Part shown: one piece after another, positions 35,944-45,201 of the stretch | Layout of the letters: each line of letters begins with the position of its first letter | Numbering within the stretch: position 1 is the first letter of the stretch | NCBI RefSeq assembly: GCF_028737215.1 | Contig: NZ_JAQZAM010000008.1 | Span: 1-64,000 of the forward strand | Origin: Actinomycetospora chibensis | GTDB taxonomy: Bacteria; Actinomycetota; Actinomycetes; Mycobacteriales; Pseudonocardiaceae | Length of the DNA: 64,000 nucleotides | Direction: 5' to 3' | Translations under genes and position numbers: made by a program | The notes under the pieces: model-generated | What the model was told of the DNA's origin: nothing | The model's database searches: none | Seen by the model: only the letters and a program-made list of their open reading frames with translations

Positions 35944-36690
35944 ATGTCCGTTCGCGAGGAATTCTTCGATTCCCACGGCTCCCGATGTGCCGCCGACCTC
36001 TACCTCCCCGATGAGCGCATCCGTCCGGTGCCCTGCGTCGTTCTCGCACACGGCGGCAGCGGCACCAAGCGACTGGGTCTTCCCGCCTACGCCGAGAAGT
36101 TTGCCGCCGGCGGGATCGCGGCGCTCGTCTTCGACTACCGCGGATTCGGCGCCAGCGAGGGACAGCCACGCCAGGTCATCGACGTCGCCGCCCAACGCGC
36201 CGACTACCTCGCCCGCACTCTGCAGTTCACCCTCGCCGCGATCCGTGATCGCCGGCGTGCTCGCCGCGGGGAACCGCCGTTGCTGGTCCCGGTCGTAGCT
36301 CCCCCCGGGCAGGTGGCGGTGTTCACCGAACCCGACGCGAGAAGGACGTTCGAAGCCCTCGGCGGAGAAGCCACGGGGTGGCGCAACGAACTCGCCCCGC
36401 GGTTCTTCTTCGCACTTCCCCGATACGAGCCCGGCACCGCCGAGCGACTGCACATGCCGCTCCTCGTGTGTCTGGCGGACCACGACCTGCAGGCGTCCAG
36501 CGCGTTCGCCGCGCGGATCGCAGCGACGGCGGCGTGTGTCGACATCCGGCACTACCCACTGGGTCATTTCGACGTCTACCGGAACCCGGCCTTCGAGCAG
36601 ATCAGCGACCTACAACTGGCGTTTCTCCGCGCGAACCTCCGCTCCCGCGCCGCCGTCGACTCGACGGGAGGCGCGCTCACGGCCCTGTGA
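35944..36690 (+). CDS. alpha/beta hydrolase, internally deleted
   Basis: 248 residues from ATG 35944 (GAGGTGGAG). The N-terminal half is typical (VVLAHGGSGTKRLGLPAYAE, FDYRGFGASEGQPRQVID) and so is the C-terminal end (LLVCLADHDLQAS, HYPLGHFDVY). Between residues 90 and 105, where the GxSxG nucleophile elbow should be, the sequence goes straight into RDRRRARRGEPP, so the serine is missing. Relatives in this subfamily are about 300 residues. The protein is probably inactive as an esterase. Confidence 0.65.
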   Translation: MSVREEFFDSHGSRCAADLYLPDERIRPVPCVVLAHGGSGTKRLGLPAYAEKFAAGGIAALVFDYRGFGASEGQPRQVIDVAAQRADYLARTLQFTLAAIRDRRRARRGEPPLLVPVVAPPGQVAVFTEPDARRTFEALGGEATGWRNELAPRFFFALPRYEPGTAERLHMPLLVCLADHDLQASSAFAARIAATAACVDIRHYPLGHFDVYRNPAFEQISDLQLAFLRANLRSRAAVDSTGGALTAL

Positions 36691-37019
36691 AGAGATCTAT
36701 TCCGTTCTCACGAAGGTCTTGCGGGCTCGGAGTGGAGGAGGTCGCGGCGGCGCCCCCGGTGCCGACCAGGTGTCGACGCTCCCGTCGAACGGCAGCACCG
36801 GTCGGCGCCTCCCGCCGAGACGGTCGAACGGAGATCTCACGGCAGGTGTCCCGCGTCCCCCGGCCCGTTCTGCGGTCTCGTCCTGCACCGGCCGGGCCGT
36901 CCTCGTCCACGGGCTGGTTCCGAACCGGGAGGCTCGGCGTGCACCCGGGCCGATGGACTCGTCCTGACGTGGTCGTAGGACCGTGTCGGCCACGCGCGGG
37001 AAGACCCCACGGTCGAGGC
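36691..37019. other. intergenic, no gene seen
   Basis: Between the hydrolase and GPP34; open frames here are Arg/Pro-rich without recognisable motifs. Confidence 0.4.
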
Positions 37020-37691
37020 ATGCTCATCGCCGAGGACCTCCTGCTGCTCCTGACCGCCGACGACAGCGGGAAGCTGGCTGCCGACGGCACGAACGTGAAC
37101 ATCGCACTCGGTGGGGCGTTGCTGGCCGAGCTCTCACTCCTCATGCGCGTCGACGTCGCAGGCTCCGACGAGCAGGTACGCGAAGGCCGACTGGCAGTCC
37201 GGGATTCCAGTCCCACCGGGGACGGCGTGCTCGACGAGGCCCTGGCCACCGTCGGCCACAAGGAAGGCGAGAAACCGCAGAGCGTCGTGGCCACGCTGGG
37301 CAAGCGAGTCCGGCCACGGCTCTACGAGCGGCTCGCCGAGGGCGGCCTGGTCCGAGCGGAGCAGGGCCGGATCCTCGGGATCTTCCCGGTACACCGGTGG
37401 CCCGCGGAGCACGCCGACCACGAGACGGCCCTCCGAGCCGACGTCCTCACCGCCCTGCGCCACGGCGTGACCACGGATGCCAGGACCCGAGCGCTCATCT
37501 CTCTCCTGTGCGCGCTCAAGGCCGTGCACAAGGCGGTGGCTTCGGAGTCCGTCGGGCTCTCCAGGCGGGAGCTTAACGAGCGCGCCAAGCGGATCGCCGG
37601 GGACGACTGGGTGGGGAAGGCCGTCCGGTCGGCGATCAACAGCGAGGACGCGGCGATCTACGCAGGAGGAGGGGCCGCCCACGGTTTCTGA
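37020..37691 (+). CDS. GPP34 (Golgi phosphoprotein 3-like) family protein
   Basis: 223 residues. It begins MLIAEDLLLLLTADDSGK, the family start, with GALLAELSLLMRVDV and a RLYERLAEGGLVRAEQGRILGIFP block, then a helical end. Eukaryotic GPP34 binds phosphoinositides; bacterial members are common in actinobacteria and of unknown role. It is complete and stands alone. Confidence 0.88.
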   Translation: MLIAEDLLLLLTADDSGKLAADGTNVNIALGGALLAELSLLMRVDVAGSDEQVREGRLAVRDSSPTGDGVLDEALATVGHKEGEKPQSVVATLGKRVRPRLYERLAEGGLVRAEQGRILGIFPVHRWPAEHADHETALRADVLTALRHGVTTDARTRALISLLCALKAVHKAVASESVGLSRRELNERAKRIAGDDWVGKAVRSAINSEDAAIYAGGGAAHGF

Positions 37692-37834
37692 CCGCACTCC
37701 CGTATAGCCCGATCAGCTGCACAACGTCATCGCCACCACGCTGGTGCAGCGGCACCACGCCGCCATCGGCCGGTGGCGGGCGCGCGCCGCTTCGCGCCAA
37801 CCGCCGGCAAACCAGAGCCACCGCCCCACGGCGC

Positions 37835-38542
37835 TCAGCGGGGGAGCCGTGGGGACCGCTTCTGGACCGGTTGGACCTGCCCGACGTCGCGATCGCCGAC
37901 GACGTACCGGAAGTCGCACCGGTCGGCACCTCCGGCCAGGGTGCCGGTGCGCAGGAGCACCTCCCCGTGCCCCTCGGCCATCCGCAGGTCCTGGTCGCAC
38001 AGGACCCGCTCACAGAACGTCCCCTCGCCGCGGCCGCCCAGGTAGTCGGCGTACAGGCAGCGGCGCACGTCGAAGGCGTAGCAGCCAGGGGCGTCGACGT
38101 CGGTCATCACCCAGTCGGGGCGGCGGTAGAACGCCCGCCGAGCCAGCTGCTCGCGCAGCCGGGTCCGCGCCAGCCGACTTCCGGGGTGCACCGTCGCGGC
38201 CACCAGGTTCAGCGGCTGCTGCAGCCAGCGCATCAGCCGGTACATCGTGTCGGCCAGCAGCTTCTCCGCCTGATCCATCGGCATCCCCGAGTGCACCAGG
38301 GCATCTCGAAGCGCCAGCAGGTAGGACGCGATGCGGAGATCGACGCGTCCGGCGCGGGTGCCGGCCAGGGCCGGCGGCAGCTGGTAGCGCTCGGCGGTCA
38401 GCGCCACGACATCGGCGGCACCGTCCCTTCCCAGCAACCTCCCGAGCGCACCGCGCGCGATCACGCCGAACAACACGGGGGGCCGCTGCGCCACGGCGCG
38501 GCGGGCAGGAGGAACGGCATGCACTCGATCCGGCTCGGTCAT
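37835..38542 (-). CDS. L-2-amino-thiazoline-4-carboxylate hydrolase-like protein
   Basis: 235 residues from ATG 38542. The family core is seen at the C-terminus: YAFDVRRCLYADYLGGRGE, CDQDLRMAEGHGEVLLRTGTLAGG and DRCDFRYV, with conserved Cys and Asp residues. The name comes from an enzyme acting on an intermediate of cysteine synthesis, but most family members have no proven substrate. It diverges from the hydrolase at 38731; the approximately 190 bases between hold the promoters. Confidence 0.7.
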   Translation of the reverse strand: MTEPDRVHAVPPARRAVAQRPPVLFGVIARGALGRLLGRDGAADVVALTAERYQLPPALAGTRAGRVDLRIASYLLALRDALVHSGMPMDQAEKLLADTMYRLMRWLQQPLNLVAATVHPGSRLARTRLREQLARRAFYRRPDWVMTDVDAPGCYAFDVRRCLYADYLGGRGEGTFCERVLCDQDLRMAEGHGEVLLRTGTLAGGADRCDFRYVVGDRDVGQVQPVQKRSPRLPR

Positions 38543-38730
38543 ACGGTCGAGGCTGCGCGTGGAGCATCTCCCGGGGCAGGGCCGGATCGCCCGGCAGAGG
38601 GGGCCTTCGGCACGGACTAACCCGGCCTGAGGAGAGTCGTTTGGACCCGCCGGGCGAGCCCTCGGGCGGTGTCCGTCGAGCGTCGGTCCGACGAGCCTCG
38701 GTCCCCACGACGACCGTTCCGGCGAGGCGG

Positions 38731-39600
38731 GTGAGCACGGTGATCTCACAGACAGCCGCGACCAGCGAGCAGCTGGGGGCTCGATTCGAGGCGTTCTGGC
38801 AGCGGTTCCCCTACCGGCAGGTGCCGGTCGACGGCGTGGAATGGCACTACGTGGACACAGGCGGCGACGCCCCGCCGATCCTTATGCTGCCCGGCGGCAG
38901 CTACCGACCGGACAACTACTTCCAGCTGATCGACGCTCTGGCCGACGACTTCCGGATCATCTCCCCGGCCTATCCACCGGTGTATCCGCTGCGGCGCGTG
39001 CTGGACGGGGTGGCCGGGGTGCTGGACGACGCTGGGCTGGACGCGGTGACGGTGTTCGGGTGCTCCTACGGCGGCTACGTGGCCCAGGCCATGGCCCAGG
39101 CCATGCCCGAGCGCGTGCGCGAGCTGGTGCTCGCCCAGACCGGCACCCGCCACTTCGCCGGGCCGGGCACGATGCGCGTCTTCCTCCCGCTGTTCGCGGC
39201 GATGCCGCTGTCGATGATCCGGGCGTTCACCTGGCGGCTGTGGACCCGCTGGTTCACCGCTCCGGCGCAGTCCGAGGCGTTCTGGCGAGCTCGGCTGCGG
39301 ACCGAGCTGATGGAGATGTCCCGCCCCCAGCACGTCGCCGGCGTGCGCAACATCGTCGACTTCATGGCCACCTGCACACCGGCGCCCGGCTGGCTGCAGC
39401 CCTGGCACGGTCGGGTGCTCATCCTGGAGGCGACCCAGGACCAGGCCTTCTCCGCCGAGCAGCGCGAAGAGCTGCGGCTGGCCTACCCGGAGGCGACCGT
39501 GCGGCCACTGACCGCCGGCCACACCGCCCTGTTCACCGCCCCGGACCAGTTCACCGCCGAGATTCGCCGCTTCTTCGAGGAGGACGGCGGGCACCCGTGA
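38731..39600 (+). CDS. alpha/beta hydrolase
   Basis: About 289 residues. The nucleophile elbow is GCSYGGYVAQ, preceded by MLPGGSYRPDNYF for the oxyanion hole; the acid is in EATQDQAF and the histidine in TAGHTALF. GTG 38731 or GTG 38740 could be the start; neither has a clean ribosome site. The stop at 39600 abuts the truncated integrase end, so one border of a rearrangement lies here. Confidence 0.85.
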   Translation: MSTVISQTAATSEQLGARFEAFWQRFPYRQVPVDGVEWHYVDTGGDAPPILMLPGGSYRPDNYFQLIDALADDFRIISPAYPPVYPLRRVLDGVAGVLDDAGLDAVTVFGCSYGGYVAQAMAQAMPERVRELVLAQTGTRHFAGPGTMRVFLPLFAAMPLSMIRAFTWRLWTRWFTAPAQSEAFWRARLRTELMEMSRPQHVAGVRNIVDFMATCTPAPGWLQPWHGRVLILEATQDQAFSAEQREELRLAYPEATVRPLTAGHTALFTAPDQFTAEIRRFFEEDGGHP

Positions 39601-40468
39601 GCGGGGCCCTGCCGTTGCGGCTCGCGGTGCGCCTTGAGGAGCTCGACCGTGTGCTCGTCGAGGGCGACCTTGCGTCGTTGATTGGTCTTGGACCTCTTCT
39701 CCTTGAGCCCCGCCTTCGTCTGCGCGTTCGCCTGGTGCACCCACAGCAGCCCACGGTCGAAGTCGATGTGACGCCAGCGCAGCGCCGAGACCTCGCTACG
39801 GCGCGGGCCAGTCAGCATGGTCAACCAGAGCAGCACTCCCCACTCCGGGTCGCTCCAGGCGGCGTTCATGAGCCGGGCCGCCTCGTCGGCGCTGGGCGGG
39901 TCGGGCTCGGTGCGGCGTGGAGCCGCTGCTTCCGCCATGGCTGCCTTGTTGACCGCGAGGTGCCGCCAGCGCACGGCTCGGTCGAGCGCGCCGCGGATGA
40001 TGCAGTGCACCTTGCGCGTAGTGCTCGTGCTGAGCGGTTGGCAGATGTGGCCCCCACGCGGCTTGCCGTTGCACGCCAGATCACGGCAGCGGTGGAGCCG
40101 CGCGTAGAAGCGCTCGAGGAGCTCTGCGTCCAACCTTCCCGCCGGCAGATCGCGCCGACGGTCGGGAGCACGTAGAGACGGATCAGGTCGTCGTAGCGCT
40201 CGCGGGTGGTGTCTTCGAGCACGACGACCTCGAGCCACTGCTCCACAGCCCGTCGCACCGTGATCTCGGACTTGGGGTGCTGATCGTCGTCGACCTGACG
40301 CTGCAGCCGCGTCAGCGCCTTCTCTGCCTCGGCGTAGGTGCCCACCGTCTCGCGCAGACGTCGCGGACGACCGGTGAGTGGGTCGGTGCCGGCATAGACC
40401 CAGGCGCGATGGGAGCCGCTCGGAAGTTGCTCGATCCAGCCGCGCCGACGGCGCGTGCGAGGTGGCAT
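39601..40468 (-). pseudogene. tyrosine recombinase (integrase), frameshifted and truncated
   Basis: Reads from ATG 40468: an N-terminal arm-binding domain (WIEQLPSGSHRAWVYAGTDP), then a core-binding helix bundle. A frameshift falls near 40145-40165, where the frame moves from RLYVLPTVG to LPAGRLDAELLERFYARL. The catalytic domain begins with the active-site arginine in TGPRRSEVSALRWRHID and the beta-hairpin lysine region, but the HxxR box and tyrosine are gone; the gene stops being recognisable at about 39601. It cannot excise the island. Confidence 0.85.
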
Positions 40469-40557
40469 GGGGCGAGAGTAGGAACGTTCGTCCCACGACT
40501 CGTCCCACGCGGACTCGGGCCGGTCACGACCCGAGGACGTTTTCGCTGGTCAGCCTA

Positions 40558-40632
40558 TGGTGCCCCCGGCAGGATTCGAACCTGCGCCACCGCCTCCGGA
40601 GGGCGGTGCTCTATCCCCTGAGCTACGGGGGC
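40558..40632 (-). tRNA. tRNA-Arg (anticodon CCG)
   Basis: Cloverleaf visible on the minus strand: acceptor GCCCCCG paired with CGGGGGC, D arm GCTC-GAGC, anticodon stem CCGCC-GGCGG with loop CTCCGGA (anticodon CCG), and T arm CAGG-TTCGAAT-CCTG. Discriminator A and an encoded CCA follow. The gene is intact because the island re-supplies its 3' half; a 45-base copy of that half is at 23197-23241. Confidence 0.95.
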
Positions 40633-40683
40633 GGACCGGGGCTGAGCCTAGCGCACGGGCCGCCGAGGACCGACGCTCGGGTG

Positions 40684-41682
40684 ATGGCACACGCAGAGAT
40701 CCATCGGGACCGTCGCATCGACTCGGCGGACCTCGCCGTCCTGTCCGGACGCACGATCGCGGTGATCGGTTTCGGCAACCAGGGCGCGGCTCAGGCGGCG
40801 AACCTGCGCGACTCGGGGTTCGCGCCGCTGGTCGGCAACCGGGACGACGAGTACGCGACCTCGGCCGCGGAGGAGGGCTTCGACCTGCGCCCGATCGCCG
40901 ACGCCGCGGCGGCCGCCGACATCGTGCTGCTGCTGGTCCCCGACGAGGAGCAGCCCGAGCTCGTGCGTAGCGAGGTCGCGCCCGGCCTGCGCGCGGGCGA
41001 CACGCTCGTCGTCGCCAGCGGCTACAACTGGCACTTCGGCCAGCTCGAGGTGCCCGAGGGCGTCGATGTCGTCATGGTCGCGCCACGCATGATCGGCGCG
41101 GCGGTGCGCGACCGCTACGTCGACCGGCACGGGTTCCCGTGCTTCGTCTCCGTCGAGCGCGACGCGAGCGGGCACGCGTGGGAGACGACGATGGCGATCG
41201 CGCGCGCCATCGGCGGGACGCTCGGCGGCGCGATCGTCTCGAGCGCCCGCGAGGAGGCGGCGCTGGATCTGTTCAGCGAGCAGGCGATCTGGCCCGCGAT
41301 CCTCGACGTGATGCGCACCGCCCACCGGGTCGCCGTGGAGGCGGGGTTCACCGAGGAGGCCGTGCTCAACGAGCTCTACCTCTCCGCCGAGCCCGCCGAG
41401 GTGTTCGCCCGTATCGCCCGCGAGGGGGTGTTCGGCCAGCTCGGGCTGCACTCGCGGACCTCGCAGTACGGGCAGCTGCGGTCGCTGTCGGCGCTCGACG
41501 AGGGCGGCGAGCTGGCCGATCGCTTCCGGCACGTGATGCACGACGACATCCTGTCCGGGGCCTTCGCGCAGGAGTGGAGCCGTCCCGAGGCGGGGGAGCG
41601 GCTCGACGCGATGCGCGACGAGGTCGGGGCCACGCGGCTCGCCACCGCCGAGGCCGAGGTCCGCGCCCGCCTGGACTCCTAG
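40684..41682 (+). CDS. ketol-acid reductoisomerase-like protein
   Basis: 332 residues. N-terminal Rossmann fold with VIGFGNQGAAQAANLRDSG (about 28-46), and a helical KARI-type domain with GGAIVSSAREEAALDLFSEQ and NELYLSAEPAEVFARIA. Length and motifs match IlvC (acetohydroxyacid isomeroreductase) in outline, but it is not in an ilv operon and the ligand residues are only partly recognisable. GTG 40681 is an alternative start. Tail-to-tail with the DUF305 gene, with three shared bases. Confidence 0.8.
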   Translation: MAHAEIHRDRRIDSADLAVLSGRTIAVIGFGNQGAAQAANLRDSGFAPLVGNRDDEYATSAAEEGFDLRPIADAAAAADIVLLLVPDEEQPELVRSEVAPGLRAGDTLVVASGYNWHFGQLEVPEGVDVVMVAPRMIGAAVRDRYVDRHGFPCFVSVERDASGHAWETTMAIARAIGGTLGGAIVSSAREEAALDLFSEQAIWPAILDVMRTAHRVAVEAGFTEEAVLNELYLSAEPAEVFARIAREGVFGQLGLHSRTSQYGQLRSLSALDEGGELADRFRHVMHDDILSGAFAQEWSRPEAGERLDAMRDEVGATRLATAEAEVRARLDS

Positions 41683-42458
41683 TTCATGCCGTGCATGCCC
41701 GCGTGCGCGTCGACCGGGGCGGGCAGGGGAGCGGCGCCGCGCTGGGCGAGCATCTGCGTCATCACCGCCGCCTCGGAGGTCTGGGACGCCACCATGCTCT
41801 GGGCGAGCGCCCGGACCGCGGGCACCGAGGCCTCGTCGGCGGCCGCCTGCATCATCGGCAGGCCGCCCTGGTGGTGACGCAGCATGAGTTGGAGGAACAC
41901 GACGTCGAGCGCGGATCCGGTGGACGCGCGCAGCCGCGCGAGGTCCTCGGGCGAGGCCATCCCGGGCATCGCCGGCGTCGCCATGCCCATCCAGCCCATG
42001 TACTGGCCCGAAGGCGGGGTCAACGGCTGGCCCCAGAGCGTCAGCCAGCCCTGCATGCGGCCCACCTGGGCGGTCTGCGTCGACTCGATGTCGAACGCGA
42101 GCTGGCGGATCTCGGGGTTCGCGGTGTTGTTCCGCGCCCACACGGCCATCTCCACGCCCTGGCCGTGGTGGGCGTTCATGTCCTGCAGGAACCCGACGTC
42201 GATCGAGCCCTCGGCGGGCCCGTAGGTCGTCGCGGTGGAGCGCCCCAGGGCGATGCCGCCGATGACGCCGGCGAGCACCAGCACCAGCGCGAGGCCGCCG
42301 GCGACGAACGCCTTGGCCCAGGTCGGGCTGGCCGACCACCAGCCTCCGCCGGAGCCGCCGTCGTCCGCACCGTCGTCGTCGACCGGAGGCGGCGGCGGGT
42401 CGGTGCGGTCGCTCACGCTCGCCGGGGTGTCGGTCATGTCGATGCGGGTGGCGCTCAT
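41679..42458 (-). CDS. DUF305 membrane protein
   Basis: 259 residues from ATG 42458, which overlaps the DUF3105 stop (ATGA). An acidic N-terminus is followed by a membrane anchor (AFVAGGLALVLVLAGVIGG) and the two DUF305 units: DMNAHHGQGVEMA and LMLRHHQGGLPMMQ. The tail DAHAGMHGMN is Met/His-rich. Unlike the copper-locus copy it has an uncleaved anchor. It pairs with DUF3105, a common arrangement upstream of argS in actinobacteria. Confidence 0.92.
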   Translation of the reverse strand: MSATRIDMTDTPASVSDRTDPPPPPVDDDGADDGGSGGGWWSASPTWAKAFVAGGLALVLVLAGVIGGIALGRSTATTYGPAEGSIDVGFLQDMNAHHGQGVEMAVWARNNTANPEIRQLAFDIESTQTAQVGRMQGWLTLWGQPLTPPSGQYMGWMGMATPAMPGMASPEDLARLRASTGSALDVVFLQLMLRHHQGGLPMMQAAADEASVPAVRALAQSMVASQTSEAAVMTQMLAQRGAAPLPAPVDAHAGMHGMN

Positions 42459-43354
42459 CCGCCGTTGCCCGCGGCCGCGCCGCGACCGTCCATCGTCACC
42501 GCGTCCGGCGGCGGGGGCGAGGGGTCGAACGGGGGCGGGTTGTCCGGGTCGAAGTAGCCCGGGCCGAGAGCGTCGCAGCTCGCCCCGACCTCGGGGTACT
42601 GGTACTGGTTCTGGCGCAGCGACTGGATGAACTGGTCGATCCGCGGGTCGTTGGGGTCGGAGACCTTGAGCTCGTGGCCCCACGACTGCAATGCGATCGG
42701 CTGGTCGAGGCCGGGGTACGGCGACATCATCGTGTAGTCCTGGCCCTGGACCCGGCCGGCCAGCGCCTGCACCCCCGGGCCCTGCACGCGCGCCGGGTCG
42801 TAGGCGATCCACACCGCGCCGTGCTCGAGGGAGTGGACCATGTTCTCGGTGCGCACCGGGGTCGGGTAGACCACGCCGGTGCAGGCCGCCCAGTAGGCGT
42901 CGTGCGGGCCGCCGAACGGGGGCGAGCGGTCGTAGGCCACGCGCTGTTGTGCGGTGACGTGCTGCTGGCCGGCGTACTGGCCGGTGACGATGCCCGGGAT
43001 GGCCAGAGACGGGTCGCGGTTGCTGTCGCTCGGGCGCCAGGCGCTGACCTCGCCCTCGCGCATCAGCGCGAAGCCGATGACGCCGACGGCGAGCAGCACG
43101 ACGACGGTGATCGCGCCGAGGAGCAGCCACGGCACCTGCCGACGGGTCCCGGGGGCGGGGCGCTTGCCGCGGGTGACGGGGTTGGGTCCCCGCTTCGCGC
43201 CCGGGCGCTGGCCGTTCTTCGCGCCGCCCCGAGCGCCGCCCCGAGCGCCGCCCTGGCCGTTCTGTCTGCGCTGACCGCCCGAGGACGACCGCCCCGAGGA
43301 CGGCGTTCCCGACCCGGCCGACCCGGATCGACGACCGGAACCACCACTCGCCAT
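42455..43354 (-). CDS. DUF3105 membrane protein
   Basis: 299 residues from ATG 43354. A Gly/Ser/Arg-rich cytoplasmic N-terminus (about 75 residues) leads to a membrane helix (VPWLLLGAITVVVLLAVGV) and an exported DUF3105 domain with HDAYWAACTGVVY, MVHSLEHGAVWIAYDP and SCDALGP. The paired cysteines could form a disulfide, and histidines may bind metal. Function unknown. It is co-transcribed with the DUF305 gene. Confidence 0.92.
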   Translation of the reverse strand: MASGGSGRRSGSAGSGTPSSGRSSSGGQRRQNGQGGARGGARGGAKNGQRPGAKRGPNPVTRGKRPAPGTRRQVPWLLLGAITVVVLLAVGVIGFALMREGEVSAWRPSDSNRDPSLAIPGIVTGQYAGQQHVTAQQRVAYDRSPPFGGPHDAYWAACTGVVYPTPVRTENMVHSLEHGAVWIAYDPARVQGPGVQALAGRVQGQDYTMMSPYPGLDQPIALQSWGHELKVSDPNDPRIDQFIQSLRQNQYQYPEVGASCDALGPGYFDPDNPPPFDPSPPPPDAVTMDGRGAAAGNGG

Positions 43355-43511
43355 GGCACCGAGTCTACGGAGCACGCGGTGACGCTCGAGGGACGGGTAC
43401 ACACCCGCGGTGATCACCGCTCGTCCTTCACGCGGCCATCACCGCAGCGTGTGACCAGTGCGCTGCCCTGGCCCGGAGGTCGGCCGCGCCCCGGTCCCTA
43501 GAATCAGCGGG

Positions 43512-45164
43512 GTGACCCCCGCTGCCCTGGCCGACCTGCTGCACGCCGTCGCCGTGGACGTGCTCACCGAGCGCGGCCTCGACACGGCGGTGCTGCCGGA
43601 CACGGTCACGGTGGAGCGCCCGCGCAACCCCGAGCACGGCGACTACGCCACCAACCTCGCGCTGCGCTCGGCGAAGAAGGCCGGGGTGGCGCCCGCCGAG
43701 CTGGCGGGCTGGCTGGCGACGCGCCTCGAGGACACCGACGCGATCGCCACCGCCGAGGTCGCGGGCCCCGGCTTCCTCAACCTGCGCCTCGCCGCCGACG
43801 CCCAGGCCGGGATCGTCGACGCCGTGCTCACTGCCGGCGAGGCCTACGGTCACACCGACGCGCTCACCGGCTGGGCGATCAACCTCGAGTTCGTCTCGGC
43901 GAACCCCACCGGTCCCATCCACCTCGGGGGCACGCGCTGGGCCGCGGTCGGCGACGCGCTGGGCCGGGTCCTCGCGTCGCAGGGCGCCGCGGTCACCCGC
44001 GAGTACTACGTCAACGACGCCGGCGCGCAGATCGACCGGTTCGCCGAGTCCCTGCTCGCGGCGGCCGAGGGACGTCCCGTGCCCGAGAACGGCTACGGCG
44101 GGGCCTACATCGCCGAGGTCGCGCAGAAGGTCGTGACGGCTTCCGAGGGCCTGCTCGACCAGCCCGAGGCCGAGAAGCTCGCCGCGTTCAAGCGCCTCGG
44201 CGTCGAGGCGATGCTCGAGGAGATGCGCGCGAGCCTGGAGTCGTTCGGCACCCACTTCGACGTCTGGTCCTCCGAGCAGGCGCTGCACAGCTCGGGCGCG
44301 GTCGAGCGGTCGGTGCAGGAGCTCAAGGACGGCGACGCCCTGTACTTCGCCGACGGCGCATGGTGGCTGCGCTCCTCGGACCACGGCGACGACAAGGACC
44401 GCGTCGTCATCAAGAGCGACGGGAGTCCGGCGTACATCGCGGGCGACATCGCCTACTACCGCGACAAGCGCGCCCGCGGCGCCGACCTCGCGATCTACAT
44501 GCTGGGCGCCGACCACCACGGCTACATCCACCGCCTCAAGGCCGTGGCCGCGGCGTTCGGCGACGACCCGGCGCGCGTCGAGGTGCTGATCGGCCAGCTC
44601 GTGAGCCTCGTGCGCGACGGCCAGCCGGTGAAGATGTCCAAGCGCGCCGGCACGATCATCACGCTGGAGGACCTCGTCGACGCCGTCGGCGTGGACGCGG
44701 CGCGCTACACGCTGGCGCGCTCGTCGGTCGACCAGGTGCTCGAGATCGACCTCGACCTGATCTCGAGTCGCACGAACGAGAACCCCGTGTTCTACGTGCA
44801 GTACGCGCACGCCCGGCTCGCGTCGCTGGCCCGCAACGCCGCCGACCTGGGTGTCTCCGCGGAGAGCCCGGACCTCGCGCTGCTGACCCACCCGCGCGAG
44901 GGCGACCTCATCCGCACGCTGGGGGAGTTCCCGCGCGTGCTGTCCTCGGCCGCGAACCTGCGCGAACCCCACCGCGTCGCGCGCTACCTCGAGGAGCTGG
45001 CGGGCGCCTACCACCGGTTCTACGACACCTGCCGCGTCCTGCCGCAGGGCGACGAAGTCCCGGGAGCCCTCCACACGGCCCGCCTTGCGCTCTGCTCCGC
45101 CGCGCGCCAGGTGCTCGCCAACGGTCTCGGCCTGCTCGGTGTGAGCGCGCCCGAGCGCATGTGA
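43512..45164 (+). CDS. argS: arginyl-tRNA synthetase
   Basis: Class I synthetase, 550 residues from GTG 43512. N-terminal Arg-S domain, the HIGH-type motif in [17 protein letters not shown]-type motif in [10 protein letters not shown], and the C-terminal anticodon-binding (DALR) helix bundle. It charges tRNA-Arg, which is encoded 2.9 kb upstream on the other strand. The lysA gene follows after 37 bases. Confidence 0.97.
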   Translation: MTPAALADLLHAVAVDVLTERGLDTAVLPDTVTVERPRNPEHGDYATNLALRSAKKAGVAPAELAGWLATRLEDTDAIATAEVAGPGFLNLRLAADAQAGIVDAVLTAGEAYGHTDALTGWAINLEFVSANPTGPIHLGGTRWAAVGDALGRVLASQGAAVTREYYVNDAGAQIDRFAESLLAAAEGRPVPENGYGGAYIAEVAQKVVTASEGLLDQPEAEKLAAFKRLGVEAMLEEMRASLESFGTHFDVWSSEQALHSSGAVERSVQELKDGDALYFADGAWWLRSSDHGDDKDRVVIKSDGSPAYIAGDIAYYRDKRARGADLAIYMLGADHHGYIHRLKAVAAAFGDDPARVEVLIGQLVSLVRDGQPVKMSKRAGTIITLEDLVDAVGVDAARYTLARSSVDQVLEIDLDLISSRTNENPVFYVQYAHARLASLARNAADLGVSAESPDLALLTHPREGDLIRTLGEFPRVLSSAANLREPHRVARYLEELAGAYHRFYDTCRVLPQGDEVPGALHTARLALCSAARQVLANGLGLLGVSAPERM

Positions 45165-45201
45165 CCCACCCGTCCACCCACCAGGTCTGGTTGAACCCAC
45201 G

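Larger units (their letters stand above)
23197..40560. mobile_element. genomic island integrated at tRNA-Arg(CCG)
   Basis: A 17.4-kb accessory block between the 45-bp partial tRNA repeat and the intact tRNA. A tyrosine-integrase relic sits next to the intact tRNA as expected, and arm-like motifs (TTCGTCCCACGA) occur near both ends (23335-23358 and 40490-40512). The content is patchy: pseudogenes, a low-GC gene, copper transport and hydrolases. No conjugation or replication genes are visible, and the integrase is dead, so the element is fixed. Confidence 0.75.
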
